A stretch of DNA of 64,000 bases from Saprospiraceae bacterium. Lineage in GTDB: Bacteria; Bacteroidota; Bacteroidia; Chitinophagales; Saprospiraceae. Shown here one piece after another: positions 44,769 through 53,600 of this stretch (the first letter of the stretch is position 1; every line of letters begins with the position of its first letter). Under the pieces are notes generated by a model. That model saw only the letters and a list, made by a program, of their open reading frames with translations. It did no database searches and was not told where the DNA came from. A program made the translations under genes and the position numbers. The stretch spans positions 2,976,001-3,040,000 of the forward strand of contig JADJXD010000001.1 of assembly GCA_016715985.1 (NCBI GenBank), in the 5' to 3' direction.

Positions 44769-47237
44769 ATGATTCCAAAGTTTTTCATTTTTGATCAAAT
44801 AAAGATATTATCAGCAATTCTGACTTTTTGTTCCATGGTTTTAATGGCTCAAGGTCAAATGGTAAAGTCTGATAATGAAATACAAGGAAGGATTTTAAAT
44901 GACAATTTTGCCCCTGTGGCTTTTGCAACAATTGCACTTGTGACACTTGATTCTATCCCAAAGTATGGAGAAATAAGTAATGAAACAGGTGAATTTGTGA
45001 TTTCAAATATTACTCCCGGTTCTTACAGGCTAATGATTCAGCATCTTGAGTATGAGAAATACTATACCGATGTCTTTTATTTAATGGCAAATGAAAAAAC
45101 AGAATATCCAGACATAACGCTCAAATCTGCTTCTATTAATCTCGATGAAGTAGTCGTCACTGGCAGAAAAGCACTGATCGAAATTCAGGCTGATAAAATC
45201 GTTTTTAATGTAGCGAGCAGTCCCAGTGCATCGGGAACAAATGCTTTGGATCTCCTTAGGAAATCTCCGGGAGTCACCGTAGATATGGACAATAATATTG
45301 CACTTCAAGGCAAGGGTGGTGTGCAGATTTATATCAATGGCATCCAGTCCAGACTTTCCGGTAATGATCTGGCAACTATGCTGGAAAGTATGACATCAGA
45401 CAATATTGAAGCCATTGAGATTATCACAAATCCTTCTTCCCGATATGATGCGGAAGGTAATGCCGGCATCATCAATATCCGATTGAAGCGGAATGCATCA
45501 TCAGGATTTAACGGAAATGTCACTTCGTCTGCGTCTAAAGGAAATTTTTATCGGAACAGCCAAAGCCTTGTTCTGAATTACGGTGGTGAAAAAGTAAAAA
45601 CTTCTTTTGAAATAAACAAAGCGGCTGACGTTTTACAGGATGATTTTTATGATGTCAAAGCCCAGAATAATTTTATTATGGATTTGGATTCCCGTGAAAT
45701 CCGGAACAGAAACGGATTTAATTTTGCAGTAGGTTTAGATGCGCAATTGAGTAAGAAACACACACTCAGTTTTTCAGGAAGAGTAATTTTTAATGATAAT
45801 ATTAATGAACTGATCAGTACTACCAATATTTATCTGACCAGTCCTCAGCGACTCAATCAGGTGTTAAAATCCAAAACGAATGCAGTTTTACCCTCTCAGA
45901 ATTTAAACTTCAACCTGAATCATAAATGGGAAATAAATGAAAATTCTGCTTTTAACGCAGATGTGAGCTATGGGAAATATCAAACCGAACGATTTACGAT
46001 GCAGCCCAATACTTTTTTCGAAGCAGACGAAAAGACGGTTGTCTCTGTTTCAGATTCAGAGTTTAATGCTGATACATATATAGATCTGTGGTCTGCAAAA
46101 ATAGACTATGAAAAGAAATGGAATACCATCAACTTTTCAACAGGTCTGAAATTTTCGAATATCGAGACAGATAACAGTTTTTCTTTCTACAATCTGATCA
46201 GTCAGAATCCTGTGCTTGATCTGACGAAAAGTAATGATTTTACCTATTCAGAAAGTGTTACGGCTGGTTATGCAATTCTGAATGCAAGCTTAAGTCAATT
46301 CATGAAACTGAATGCAGGTATCCGTGTTGAAAATACATCATCAAGGGGCAGACTTATTAGTGAATTGCCGATTAATGACAAGGACGTTCAGAGAAATTAC
46401 ACAGATATTTTTCCCAATGTCAGTGTATCATTCAATGATCAGAAAAATCACTCCTGGAGTATCGGCATAGGGAGAAGGATTACCCGACCCAATTATCAGG
46501 ACCTCAATCCGTTTGAATCCCCGTTAAGTCAGCTGATTACATGGAAAGGGAACCCCTTTCTCCGACCCAATTACATTATGAATTACCAGTTTTCATATGC
46601 TTACAAACAGAAACTGACGATTACGAATACCTATAGTGTGACGAAAGATTTTTTTGCCACCATTTTTGAAATTTCAGGTGAACAAAACAACATACTCATA
46701 CCAAGGAATATGCAAAAAGCAACCAACTATGGTGTATCGCTGAGTTATCCGCTTGAGGTTAGTAAGTTTTGGGATTTTATTGTTTTTTTGAATGGATATA
46801 ATGCCACATTTCGCGGTGATCTGGAGGGAACGAAGATAGATTTGGCCGTCAATAATTTTAATTTCAGGTTACAGAATAATGTAAGACTTCCTTGGGGATT
46901 GAACGTGGATCTTACATATCACAGAGGTTCAGACTGGATATGGAGGGGATCTGTAAGAGTAAGAGGCAACCAAGGTTTGAATTTTGGAATAAGAAAAGAC
47001 TTTTTTGACAAAAGACTTCAAGTCAGAATCACCGGCGCAGATGTCTTCAGGACTGACAGTGACTACTTTTACAATGGTGACTATGGTGGAATATTGGTAG
47101 ATGGAATTCGCACATTTGACAATCAGCGTTTTGGTCTCGGAGCTACCTTAAAATTTGGTAATCAAAAGGCAAAAGTCCGAAAGAAATCAGGAAGTGCATT
47201 GGATGAGGAGTTGGGGAGGCTGCAAGGGAGTATTTAA
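44769..47237 (+). CDS. outer-membrane beta-barrel (TonB-dependent receptor-like) protein, copy 2
   Basis: An 822-aa paralogue of the protein at 32309 with the same plan: signal peptide, carboxypeptidase-regulatory-like domain (EIQGRILNDNFAPVAFATIAL), plug with LDLLRKSPGVTVDMDNNI and GNAGIINIRLKRN, then an outer barrel (ITRPNYQDLNPFESPL). The last residues (RLQGSI) lack a terminal aromatic residue. It starts 14 bases after the truncated RidA frame. Confidence 0.85.
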   Translation: MIPKFFIFDQIKILSAILTFCSMVLMAQGQMVKSDNEIQGRILNDNFAPVAFATIALVTLDSIPKYGEISNETGEFVISNITPGSYRLMIQHLEYEKYYTDVFYLMANEKTEYPDITLKSASINLDEVVVTGRKALIEIQADKIVFNVASSPSASGTNALDLLRKSPGVTVDMDNNIALQGKGGVQIYINGIQSRLSGNDLATMLESMTSDNIEAIEIITNPSSRYDAEGNAGIINIRLKRNASSGFNGNVTSSASKGNFYRNSQSLVLNYGGEKVKTSFEINKAADVLQDDFYDVKAQNNFIMDLDSREIRNRNGFNFAVGLDAQLSKKHTLSFSGRVIFNDNINELISTTNIYLTSPQRLNQVLKSKTNAVLPSQNLNFNLNHKWEINENSAFNADVSYGKYQTERFTMQPNTFFEADEKTVVSVSDSEFNADTYIDLWSAKIDYEKKWNTINFSTGLKFSNIETDNSFSFYNLISQNPVLDLTKSNDFTYSESVTAGYAILNASLSQFMKLNAGIRVENTSSRGRLISELPINDKDVQRNYTDIFPNVSVSFNDQKNHSWSIGIGRRITRPNYQDLNPFESPLSQLITWKGNPFLRPNYIMNYQFSYAYKQKLTITNTYSVTKDFFATIFEISGEQNNILIPRNMQKATNYGVSLSYPLEVSKFWDFIVFLNGYNATFRGDLEGTKIDLAVNNFNFRLQNNVRLPWGLNVDLTYHRGSDWIWRGSVRVRGNQGLNFGIRKDFFDKRLQVRITGADVFRTDSDYFYNGDYGGILVDGIRTFDNQRFGLGATLKFGNQKAKVRKKSGSALDEELGRLQGSI

Positions 47238-47405
47238 TAATTTGGATGTGAATTCTTTTTTATGAATAAAGAGTAATTCTATAAATATATGGCATATTTG
47301 CATTTTATTAACATATTATTTTACGTATTTACTAAAATTTACTAATATAATTTTTATTTTTACATAATTATTTAATTTTAATAACCAACAAAATTTCTAA
47401 TCAAA

Positions 47406-47900
47406 ATGAAAAACAAAATTCAATTTCCATTTTTTCTGACAGTAATTGCCATTGGCATTCTTACATTTACTTCCTGCAAACAAGCACCCGTTGGTGAAGC
47501 AGCAACTGCTCCGGATATGGATGCAATAAAGACCGAAATCCAGGCGATGGAGGATGCTTATGCTACTGCTTACAGTGCTGGTGATGCCAATGCTGTTGTC
47601 GCATATTACGCTGATGATGCAGTGAGTATGCCAGCAAATGAACCAAGTTCCGTAGGAAAGGCGGCTATTTCGGCTTCTATTCAGAAAAGCATAGACGAAA
47701 GAAAGAGCCCAATTACGCAGACTTATGAGGTGGTCGATTTGTATGCAGAAGGAGATCTTTTAGTAGAAACCGGTAAGTCAACAACCAAGGACAGTACCGG
47801 CACAGTAATAAGTACAGGTAAATACATGAGTGTGTTTAAGAAAGTAGATGGCAAATATATTTGCATCAGGGATATCAGCAATAGTGACAGTAAGGAGTAA
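47406..47900 (+). CDS. SnoaL/DUF4440-like lipoprotein, copy 2
   Basis: A 164-aa lipoprotein (FTSC lipobox) closely related to the protein at 31675: IKTEIQAMEDAYATAYSAGDANAVVAYYADDAVSM and GKYMSVFKKVDGKYICIRDI. Again it lies beside an outer-membrane barrel gene, but here after it instead of before. The function is unknown. Confidence 0.87.
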   Translation: MKNKIQFPFFLTVIAIGILTFTSCKQAPVGEAATAPDMDAIKTEIQAMEDAYATAYSAGDANAVVAYYADDAVSMPANEPSSVGKAAISASIQKSIDERKSPITQTYEVVDLYAEGDLLVETGKSTTKDSTGTVISTGKYMSVFKKVDGKYICIRDISNSDSKE

Positions 47901-47924
47901 TCATTTTTACCGAAGATAAAAAAG

Positions 47925-47962
47925 AAAGGGGATATTGGTCAATGATCGTGTCCCTTTTTTTA
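47925..47962 (+). terminator. intrinsic terminator after SnoaL copy 2
   Basis: AAAGGG pairs with CCCTTT across a loop of about 20 bases that may pair further, followed by a T7 run. Confidence 0.65.
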
Positions 47963-48096
47963 TAGAGGTAAAATAAATTTTACCTGACATTTTATAGATG
48001 GCTGAATGACTTTAGTATAATGAAAAAAAAAATCTAAATTTGCTTTAACCAAAATGTACGCGATACCGTCATTCTCCAAAAATTAGAATCAAGCAC

Positions 48097-48863
48097 ATGA
48101 TTAAATTTTTCAGAAACATCCGCCAAAAACTTTTAGCAGAAGGTAAAATTACCAACTATCTCAAATATGGCATAGGTGAAATTATACTGGTAGTCATCGG
48201 AATAATGATCGCTATTCAGGCCAACAACTGGAATGTTGAAAGGGTAGCTCAAAAAGAACTTGCTTTTTCGCTCAACAAATTGATTGTAAATCTCGAGCAG
48301 GATGTTGAATCCTTAAATAAGGAAATGGCTGGTAATAAAACTATTATTTCAAATTTGGATTCCTGCCTGATTATTCTTAAAAGTCCGGATAAATATACCA
48401 AATCTTATTTCTTAAAATTATTTTTTCCAATTAACAGTGTTGCTGAATTTAATTCCAATAAAGTTTCCTTTAATAATCTGACATCTTCCGGAAAGTTCCA
48501 ATCCATCCGTAACGAAGCTCTGATTGATTCATTATTCCATTATTACAACTCGGAGCCTTACAAGCCAGTTGAAAATGCCATCATTAACCATACCAGAGAT
48601 GTAATCCGACCTTATTTGATGGGTTTTGATTTTATACCTATCCATCAGGACCCATTGAAAAGTCATGATGATGAAAATCTTTTTATACTTCACCAAAATC
48701 TTTGATGGATTATGCAATGGATTTGCGGATCATAAATGGTTTAAGGTTTAAAATATTTTTACATTCCAGACTTGATAAACAGTATAAACTGAAAATGAAA
48801 GAAAGTGAAAGTATTATCAGACAGATAAAAACTGAATTAAAAGATGGATATCAAAAAATTTAA
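48097..48863 (+). pseudogene. DUF6090 protein, frameshifted
   Basis: The first frame gives 202 aa from ATG 48097: a DUF6090 start (MIKFFRNIRQKLLAEGKITNYLKYGIGEIILVVIGIMIA, single membrane segment) and a helical region. It stops at 48703-48705. The -1 frame is open from 48675 and continues as SLMDYAMDLRIINGLRFKIF to a TAA at 48861-48863, giving the remaining 50 or so residues typical of the family. A one-base change in 48675-48705, near the T5 or A4 runs, would restore about 255 aa. It is a recent inactivation, a sequencing error or, less likely, a programmed shift. Confidence 0.7.
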
Positions 48864-48901
48864 AATGTATTTAGTAAAAATAAAGCATTTTTAGATTTGC
48901 T

Positions 48902-48973
48902 CAGATAATTTTGGCTAAAGCCTATAAGTATTTATATATCTATCCACTAGCTAAAGCAAGTGGCAATTGAATC
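48902..48973 (+). repeat. REP-like direct repeat, left copy
   Basis: This 72-base repeat differs from 49752-49823 at 3 positions. It carries GGCTAAAGCC (48913-48922) and a larger imperfect hairpin, CCACTAGCT..AAGCAAGTGG (48944-48963). Since the right copy includes the last codons of the transposase gene, the left copy may be the relic of another transposase end. Confidence 0.85.
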
Positions 48974-49240
48974 CATAAAGATTTATGAAAATTAGTCATA
49001 TTGTTCTAAAAATAAATTACATTTTTAAGACTGAATATTGACCTTTTATTTTTTAAATGGCTTTAGTCCATCTAAATTGTTAACACAGTTAAATTCTGAA
49101 AATTAATTTTGAATTTTTTGCAATTTCACATAGTATAAGTTTAAATTAGTTGTTTTAAAATGATAATTTTGGTACAAATATTTTTCAATTGACATAAAAT
49201 TCATTCCATAATTATCATAAGAAACTGTAGTTTTCAATTG

Positions 49241-49290
49241 CCACAGGCTTTAGCCTGTGGTAAAAATTAGTATGAAAAATGGCTTTAGCC
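49241..49290 (-). repeat. inverted REP hairpins upstream of the transposase
   Basis: CCACAGGCTTTAGCCTGTGG (49241-49260) is a perfect 9-bp-arm hairpin. GGCTTTAGCC (49281-49290) is the reverse complement of GGCTAAAGCC in the flanking copies. The preceding TTCAATTGCCAC is the reverse of the GTGGCAATTGAA end of the direct repeats. So REPs lie in opposite orientations on the two sides of the gene. A further GGCTTTAGTCC is at 49059. Confidence 0.8.
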
Positions 49291-49321
49291 AAAAAGATAT
49301 CAAATTTTAAATAATGAACAA

Positions 49322-49768
49322 ATGCCATTTATAAAAGTATATATCCATTTCGTTTGGAGTACAAAAAACAGAATACCACATCTTGATTCTTTGGATATAA
49401 GGAACAGAGTGTGGCAACATATCTTAGACAATGCCAGACAGAAGAATATTTTCATAGACCATGTGAATGGACATATGGACCATTGTCATTGCCTTGTTTC
49501 TCTTGGTGCCGATCAAACAATTCAGAATGTAATGCAACTTATAAAAGGAGAATCATCATATTGGATCAATAAACATCATTTGACAAAACAAAAGTTTGAA
49601 TGGCAGGACGAGTATTTTGCACTTTCTATTTCGGAGTCTATGATTGAAAAGGTAAGAGCTTATATCAGAAATCAGGAAGAACATCATAAGAGGGTATCAT
49701 TTCAAGAGGAGTATGATGAATTAATATCCAAATATGGATTTACAAAGCATACAGATAATTTTGGCTAA
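49322..49768 (+). mobile_element. REP-associated tyrosine transposase (RAYT)
   Basis: A 148-aa Y1 transposase of the IS200/RAYT group. It contains IHFVWSTKNR near the N-terminus, the HUH motif as HMDHCHCLVSL (about residues 54-64), and the catalytic Tyr likely in KVRAYIRNQEEHHK. The C-terminus is coded by the start of the right-hand REP. RAYTs act on REP hairpins and are single-copy, domesticated-looking genes. The element seems intact. Confidence 0.9.
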
Positions 49769-49823
49769 AGCCCATAAGTATTTATATATCTATCCACTAG
49801 CTGAAGCTAGTGGCAATTGAATC
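49752..49823 (+). repeat. REP-like direct repeat, right copy
   Basis: It starts inside the last codons of the RAYT gene: the stop TAA lies within GGCTAAAGCC. The hairpin CCACTAGCT-GA-AGCTAGTGG (49794-49813) is perfect here, with 9-bp arms. The rest of 49824-50033 shows no gene. Confidence 0.85.
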
Positions 49824-50033
49824 AGTATTCATTCGGATTTTATGGGAGTAGTAAGACTTTATCAATTTTGTTGATTCTCAAGTAGGATAAAAAGTACAGA
49901 TTATGCTAGCTTGCTTTTTAATCAATAAAATATGCATGATTAATATTTTTCGAAAAAACAAAGAGAAGTTTATGATAGTCGGTAAGTTTATGAAAAGATT
50001 TAACAATTTGCTTTATTTACCAAATCTAAAAAT

Positions 50034-51065
50034 ATGAATTCTAATTACTCAAAAGATTTGCCCCATCCATTTAAAAGTTTGCTAAAATTTTTTCTACTTT
50101 CGTTAATGTTCACATCTATCTGTGAAGCGCAAGAACTTATTTCCACAGTGCGTTTCGAAACCAATCCTATTATAAAACCTGAAATGCTCACAGGAGAAGA
50201 TGGAGCCAATATTAACGGGCCATCCCTGATCAAAGTGCCTGGATGGATTGAAAACCCGCTGGGCAAATATTATTTGTATTTTGCTCACCATAGCGGAAAG
50301 TATATAAGAATGGCATACGCAGATGATATCAAAGGACCCTGGAAAATGTATGAACCAGGTACGCTGAGAATGGAAGATTGTCCCTGTACCGATATAACAA
50401 ATGGCCCGCCAAATCATATTGCTTCACCGGATGTACATATCGATGAAGCCAGTCAGACCATAGTGATGTATTACCATTGTCCTGTAATATTGAGCAAAGA
50501 AGAGCGTCCTTTGTTTGATCAGGATCAGGTAACTTTACGGGCAACTTCTCATGACGGCCTTCATTTTGCTTCTGAAGATAAGAAACTTGGAGATTTTTAT
50601 TTCAGAGTTTTTAAGTGGAATGAATACCATTATGCTATTGCAAGATTGGGTCTGTTTTACAGATCAAAAAACGGTAAATCTGATTTTGAAAAAGGGCCAA
50701 ATCCATTCCAAAAATTAAACGCTCAGGCTCAATTTCGCCATTCAGCAGTTTTGATTAAAAATGATATACTTTATGTTTTTTATTCCAGAATAGGTGATCA
50801 ACCTGAACGGATATTACTTTCAAAAATAGATTTATCGGAAAACTGGAATAATTGGACAGTAACAGATCCGGTGACTGTTCTGGCACCTGAACTTGATTAT
50901 GAAGGAGGAAATCTTCCTTTGACTACTTCAAAAGTCGGTGCTTCGAAAATTCCGGTCAGGGAACTCAGAGATCCGGGTATTTTTGAAGAAAATGGTAAGA
51001 TATATTTGTTGTACAGCATCGCTGGTGAGCTTGGAATAGCTTCTGCAGAAATTATGATAGAATAA
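50034..51065 (+). CDS. exported five-bladed-propeller glycosidase-like protein
   Basis: A 343-aa protein with a signal peptide ending near CEAQ. The repeated beta-strand blocks (YYLYFAHHSGKYIRMAYADDIKGPW, VHIDEASQTIVMYYH, FRHSAVLIKNDILYVFYSR) indicate a GH43/GH130-like propeller acting on sugars. Catalytic acids cannot be assigned by eye. No carbohydrate operon surrounds it. Confidence 0.65.
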   Translation: MNSNYSKDLPHPFKSLLKFFLLSLMFTSICEAQELISTVRFETNPIIKPEMLTGEDGANINGPSLIKVPGWIENPLGKYYLYFAHHSGKYIRMAYADDIKGPWKMYEPGTLRMEDCPCTDITNGPPNHIASPDVHIDEASQTIVMYYHCPVILSKEERPLFDQDQVTLRATSHDGLHFASEDKKLGDFYFRVFKWNEYHYAIARLGLFYRSKNGKSDFEKGPNPFQKLNAQAQFRHSAVLIKNDILYVFYSRIGDQPERILLSKIDLSENWNNWTVTDPVTVLAPELDYEGGNLPLTTSKVGASKIPVRELRDPGIFEENGKIYLLYSIAGELGIASAEIMIE

Positions 51066-51111
51066 CTTAACGTTAAGTTGCATTTATTCTAAAGTGATTT
51101 TAAGAATAAAT
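51064..51111. terminator. palindrome and hairpin between convergent genes
   Basis: AACTTAACGTTAAGTT (51064-51079) is a perfect palindrome starting at the preceding stop. ATTTATTCT (51082-51090) pairs with AGAATAAAT (51103-51111). Both are AT-rich and lack a T-run, so they are possible weak bidirectional terminators. Confidence 0.45.
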
Positions 51112-51129
51112 ACAACCCTAACATTTCAA

Positions 51130-51747
51130 TCAATCTACTTCCCCCTTACCTTGTCTGATGATCTCTATTTCTGAAGTGGTGCAATCCAATACTGTGGACT
51201 CGCCACTATCTCCGATTCCGCCATCTAATAACAGATCCACTGAATGATTAAAGTCATGCTCAATTTCATCCGGGTCTGTATAGAATTTTTTGATGCCGTC
51301 TTCTGAATTTAGTGATGTAGAAATTAAAGGTGCCTCCAGATATTGGTGCAATTCCTGAATGATTTTATTATTTGGGATACGAACACCAATTTCTTCTTTG
51401 GCATTCTTAAAGAATTTCTGAACAAAATTATTGGATTTCAAAATGAAAGTATATGGACCGGGAAGGTATCTTTTCATTGTTTTAAACACATGATTGTCTA
51501 TCGGCAATGTATATTCTGATATAACACTGATGTTCGGACAAATCAGAGACATTCGGGCTTGTTTTTCTTTTTTATCCAGGATTTTGCATATTCTCTCAAT
51601 TCCCGGTTTATTGGTCATCAGACATCCTAACGCATACACACTGTCCGTAGGAAATATTACAATTGCTCCTTCATTAATTCTGTCTGCAATTACTTTGAGA
51701 TCTCTGACATTTGGATTTTGGTCGTGAAAAAAAATTCTTTGTATCAT
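51130..51747 (-). CDS. yciO: YciO-type Sua5/YrdC family protein
   Basis: A 205-aa member of the Sua5/YciO/YrdC fold that binds threonylcarbamoyl-AMP or double-stranded RNA. Typical regions are GAIVIFPTDSVYALGC, PGPYTFILKSNN, IGVRIPNN and STSLNSEDG. Its length and the N-terminus MIQRIFFHDQNPNVRDLKVI resemble E. coli YciO rather than TsaC. The ATG at 51747 is preferred over the upstream codon at 51771. The precise role is uncertain. Confidence 0.85.
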   Translation of the reverse strand: MIQRIFFHDQNPNVRDLKVIADRINEGAIVIFPTDSVYALGCLMTNKPGIERICKILDKKEKQARMSLICPNISVISEYTLPIDNHVFKTMKRYLPGPYTFILKSNNFVQKFFKNAKEEIGVRIPNNKIIQELHQYLEAPLISTSLNSEDGIKKFYTDPDEIEHDFNHSVDLLLDGGIGDSGESTVLDCTTSEIEIIRQGKGEVD

Positions 51748-51819
51748 AATTTTATTTTTTGTTATTTTCAAATTGCAATATCCTGCTTTTTTTGTAAATT
51801 ATATTCAAAAATCAGAATA

Positions 51820-52167
51820 TTATCGGGGTAAAAAAATAAATTGTGCACCTAACTCACTCAAAACAAAAAGACACAAAAAATTCTCCGGATCCTTGTATGT
51901 TTCTCTGAATTCATTCAATTTATCTTCAAAAACTATTCCTTTAGTAACAAATTCTTCTAAAGTTGATGCATTTACAGACCATCTTGTACCGGATCTTTCG
52001 ACTCCTTCCACTAATGCAATACCCATTTCCACTTCCTGCTGATGAATTACAAATATGGGATATTTGGATACATTTTCATTTATAATAATGTCTGCTGCCT
52101 GACCAAGGATCCGTTTATATTGCTTCAGTTCCTGTTCCAGTTCCAGAAATTTATCAATCTTGTTCAT
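51820..52167 (-). CDS. protein of unknown function (115 aa)
   Basis: A cytoplasmic protein starting with a coiled-coil-like helix (FLELEQELKQYKRILGQ), then beta-rich IFVIHQQEVEMGIALVEG. It sits 5 bases after the stop of the RlmD gene on the same strand, so they are probably one operon. No family was recognised. Confidence 0.65.
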   Translation of the reverse strand: MNKIDKFLELEQELKQYKRILGQAADIIINENVSKYPIFVIHQQEVEMGIALVEGVERSGTRWSVNASTLEEFVTKGIVFEDKLNEFRETYKDPENFLCLFVLSELGAQFIFLPR

Positions 52168-52172
52168 CTTAA

Positions 52173-53579
52173 TTATTTTTTCAATATCAAACTTGAGACA
52201 CTTTCGATATGGTGGGTGTGGGGGAACATATCAACAGGCTGCACTGCTACAACATCATATTTTTCAGACAATAATGCAAGGTCTCTGCATTGTGTGGACG
52301 GGTTACAACTGATATATACGATTTTAGGTGCTTCAAGTTGCAGTAATGTTTGTATAACATCTGCATGCATTCCTGCCCGTGGCGGATCCGTAATGATCAC
52401 ATCGGGTTTGCCATGTTGTTGAATAAAGTCATCGTTCAGAAGATCTTTTACATCACCCGCATAAAAAGTTGCATTTTTGATATCATTAAACAGCATATTG
52501 GTGTTTGCATCCGCTATCGCTTCCGGTATCTCTTCTATTCCGGTCACATGTTTCACATTTGAAGCTATGTACAGGGCGATACTTCCCAATCCGGTATAAA
52601 GATCATACACATTATCCGTAGGTGAAAATTCGGCAAATTTGACAGCTACGTCAAAAAGTCTGACAGCTTGTTTCGGGTTGGTCTGAAAAAATGATTTGGG
52701 ACCAATCTGATATCGTACATCACGCAGTTGCTCAACTAAATAGGGTGGTCCTTTGTATGACATAACCTCCTGATCAAATATTGTATCGTTCATTTTTTGA
52801 TTGATAACATACATCAGTGAGGTAATTTCAGGAAATTCCAGGAGCAACTTGTCCAATAACAGACTAATTCTCCCCATATCATTCTGACCGAATATCATGA
52901 TCACCATCCACTCCCCTGAAGTGGTATTTCTTACAATCATATTTCTCAGCAATCCAATATGCGATCGTAAATTGTAAAAGGTGAAATTATTTTTATGTGC
53001 AAAAGCCCTGACAAAGTTCCGCATTTTATTGGTCAACCCATCCTGAAGCAGACATTCATCAATATCAACAATCTTGTCAAAAAATCCCGCTTTATGAAAA
53101 CCTAAAGCACCCGGTTGGACAAATACTTCGTCTGTGACCACTTCTTCTGCTGTGATCCATCTCCGGTCAGAGAAACTGTACTCCAATTTATTTCTATATT
53201 GGAGATTACTCTCACATCCGATTATCGGTAATACAATTTCAGGATCAAGTTTTGCTATCCGACGGATACAGTCTTTTACAACCTGACTCTTATGAAGTAA
53301 CTGTGCATTGTAATCAAGATTTTGCCATTTACATCCTCCACATACCCCAAAATGTCTGCATGGTGCCTGGATGCGATCTTCTGAATATTTTACAAATTGT
53401 TTGACAACAGCTTCACTCAGATTTTTCTTTTTTCTGAGTACCAGGACATCTGCAATATCTCCGGGTACTGCACCTTCTACAAATATTACCTCACCGGTAT
53501 CTGTTCGACCTACGGCTTTGCCCTTATCGGCAATACCTGATATAGTAAGGTTGGAAATGAACTTCTTTTTTCGGGACAA
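52173..53579 (-). CDS. rlmD: 23S rRNA (uracil-5-)-methyltransferase
   Basis: A 468-aa SAM-dependent methyltransferase of the TrmA/RlmD family, likely acting on 23S rRNA U1939. It has an N-terminal TRAM domain (about residues 5-65), a 4Fe-4S motif starting CRHFGVCGGCKW, a SAM-binding stretch (NVYDLYTGLGSIALYIA) and the catalytic Cys in VYISCNPSTQC. RlmC or a generic TrmA paralogue cannot be excluded. It is followed by a small unknown gene. Confidence 0.88.
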   Translation of the reverse strand: MSRKKKFISNLTISGIADKGKAVGRTDTGEVIFVEGAVPGDIADVLVLRKKKNLSEAVVKQFVKYSEDRIQAPCRHFGVCGGCKWQNLDYNAQLLHKSQVVKDCIRRIAKLDPEIVLPIIGCESNLQYRNKLEYSFSDRRWITAEEVVTDEVFVQPGALGFHKAGFFDKIVDIDECLLQDGLTNKMRNFVRAFAHKNNFTFYNLRSHIGLLRNMIVRNTTSGEWMVIMIFGQNDMGRISLLLDKLLLEFPEITSLMYVINQKMNDTIFDQEVMSYKGPPYLVEQLRDVRYQIGPKSFFQTNPKQAVRLFDVAVKFAEFSPTDNVYDLYTGLGSIALYIASNVKHVTGIEEIPEAIADANTNMLFNDIKNATFYAGDVKDLLNDDFIQQHGKPDVIITDPPRAGMHADVIQTLLQLEAPKIVYISCNPSTQCRDLALLSEKYDVVAVQPVDMFPHTHHIESVSSLILKK

Positions 53580-53600
53580 TTTTTTTAATTTAGTCGAATA

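Noticed and set aside
48902..49823. repeats around the RAYT as a CRISPR array
   Set aside because: Only two direct copies exist, 850 bp apart, with hairpins typical of REPs and no regular spacers.
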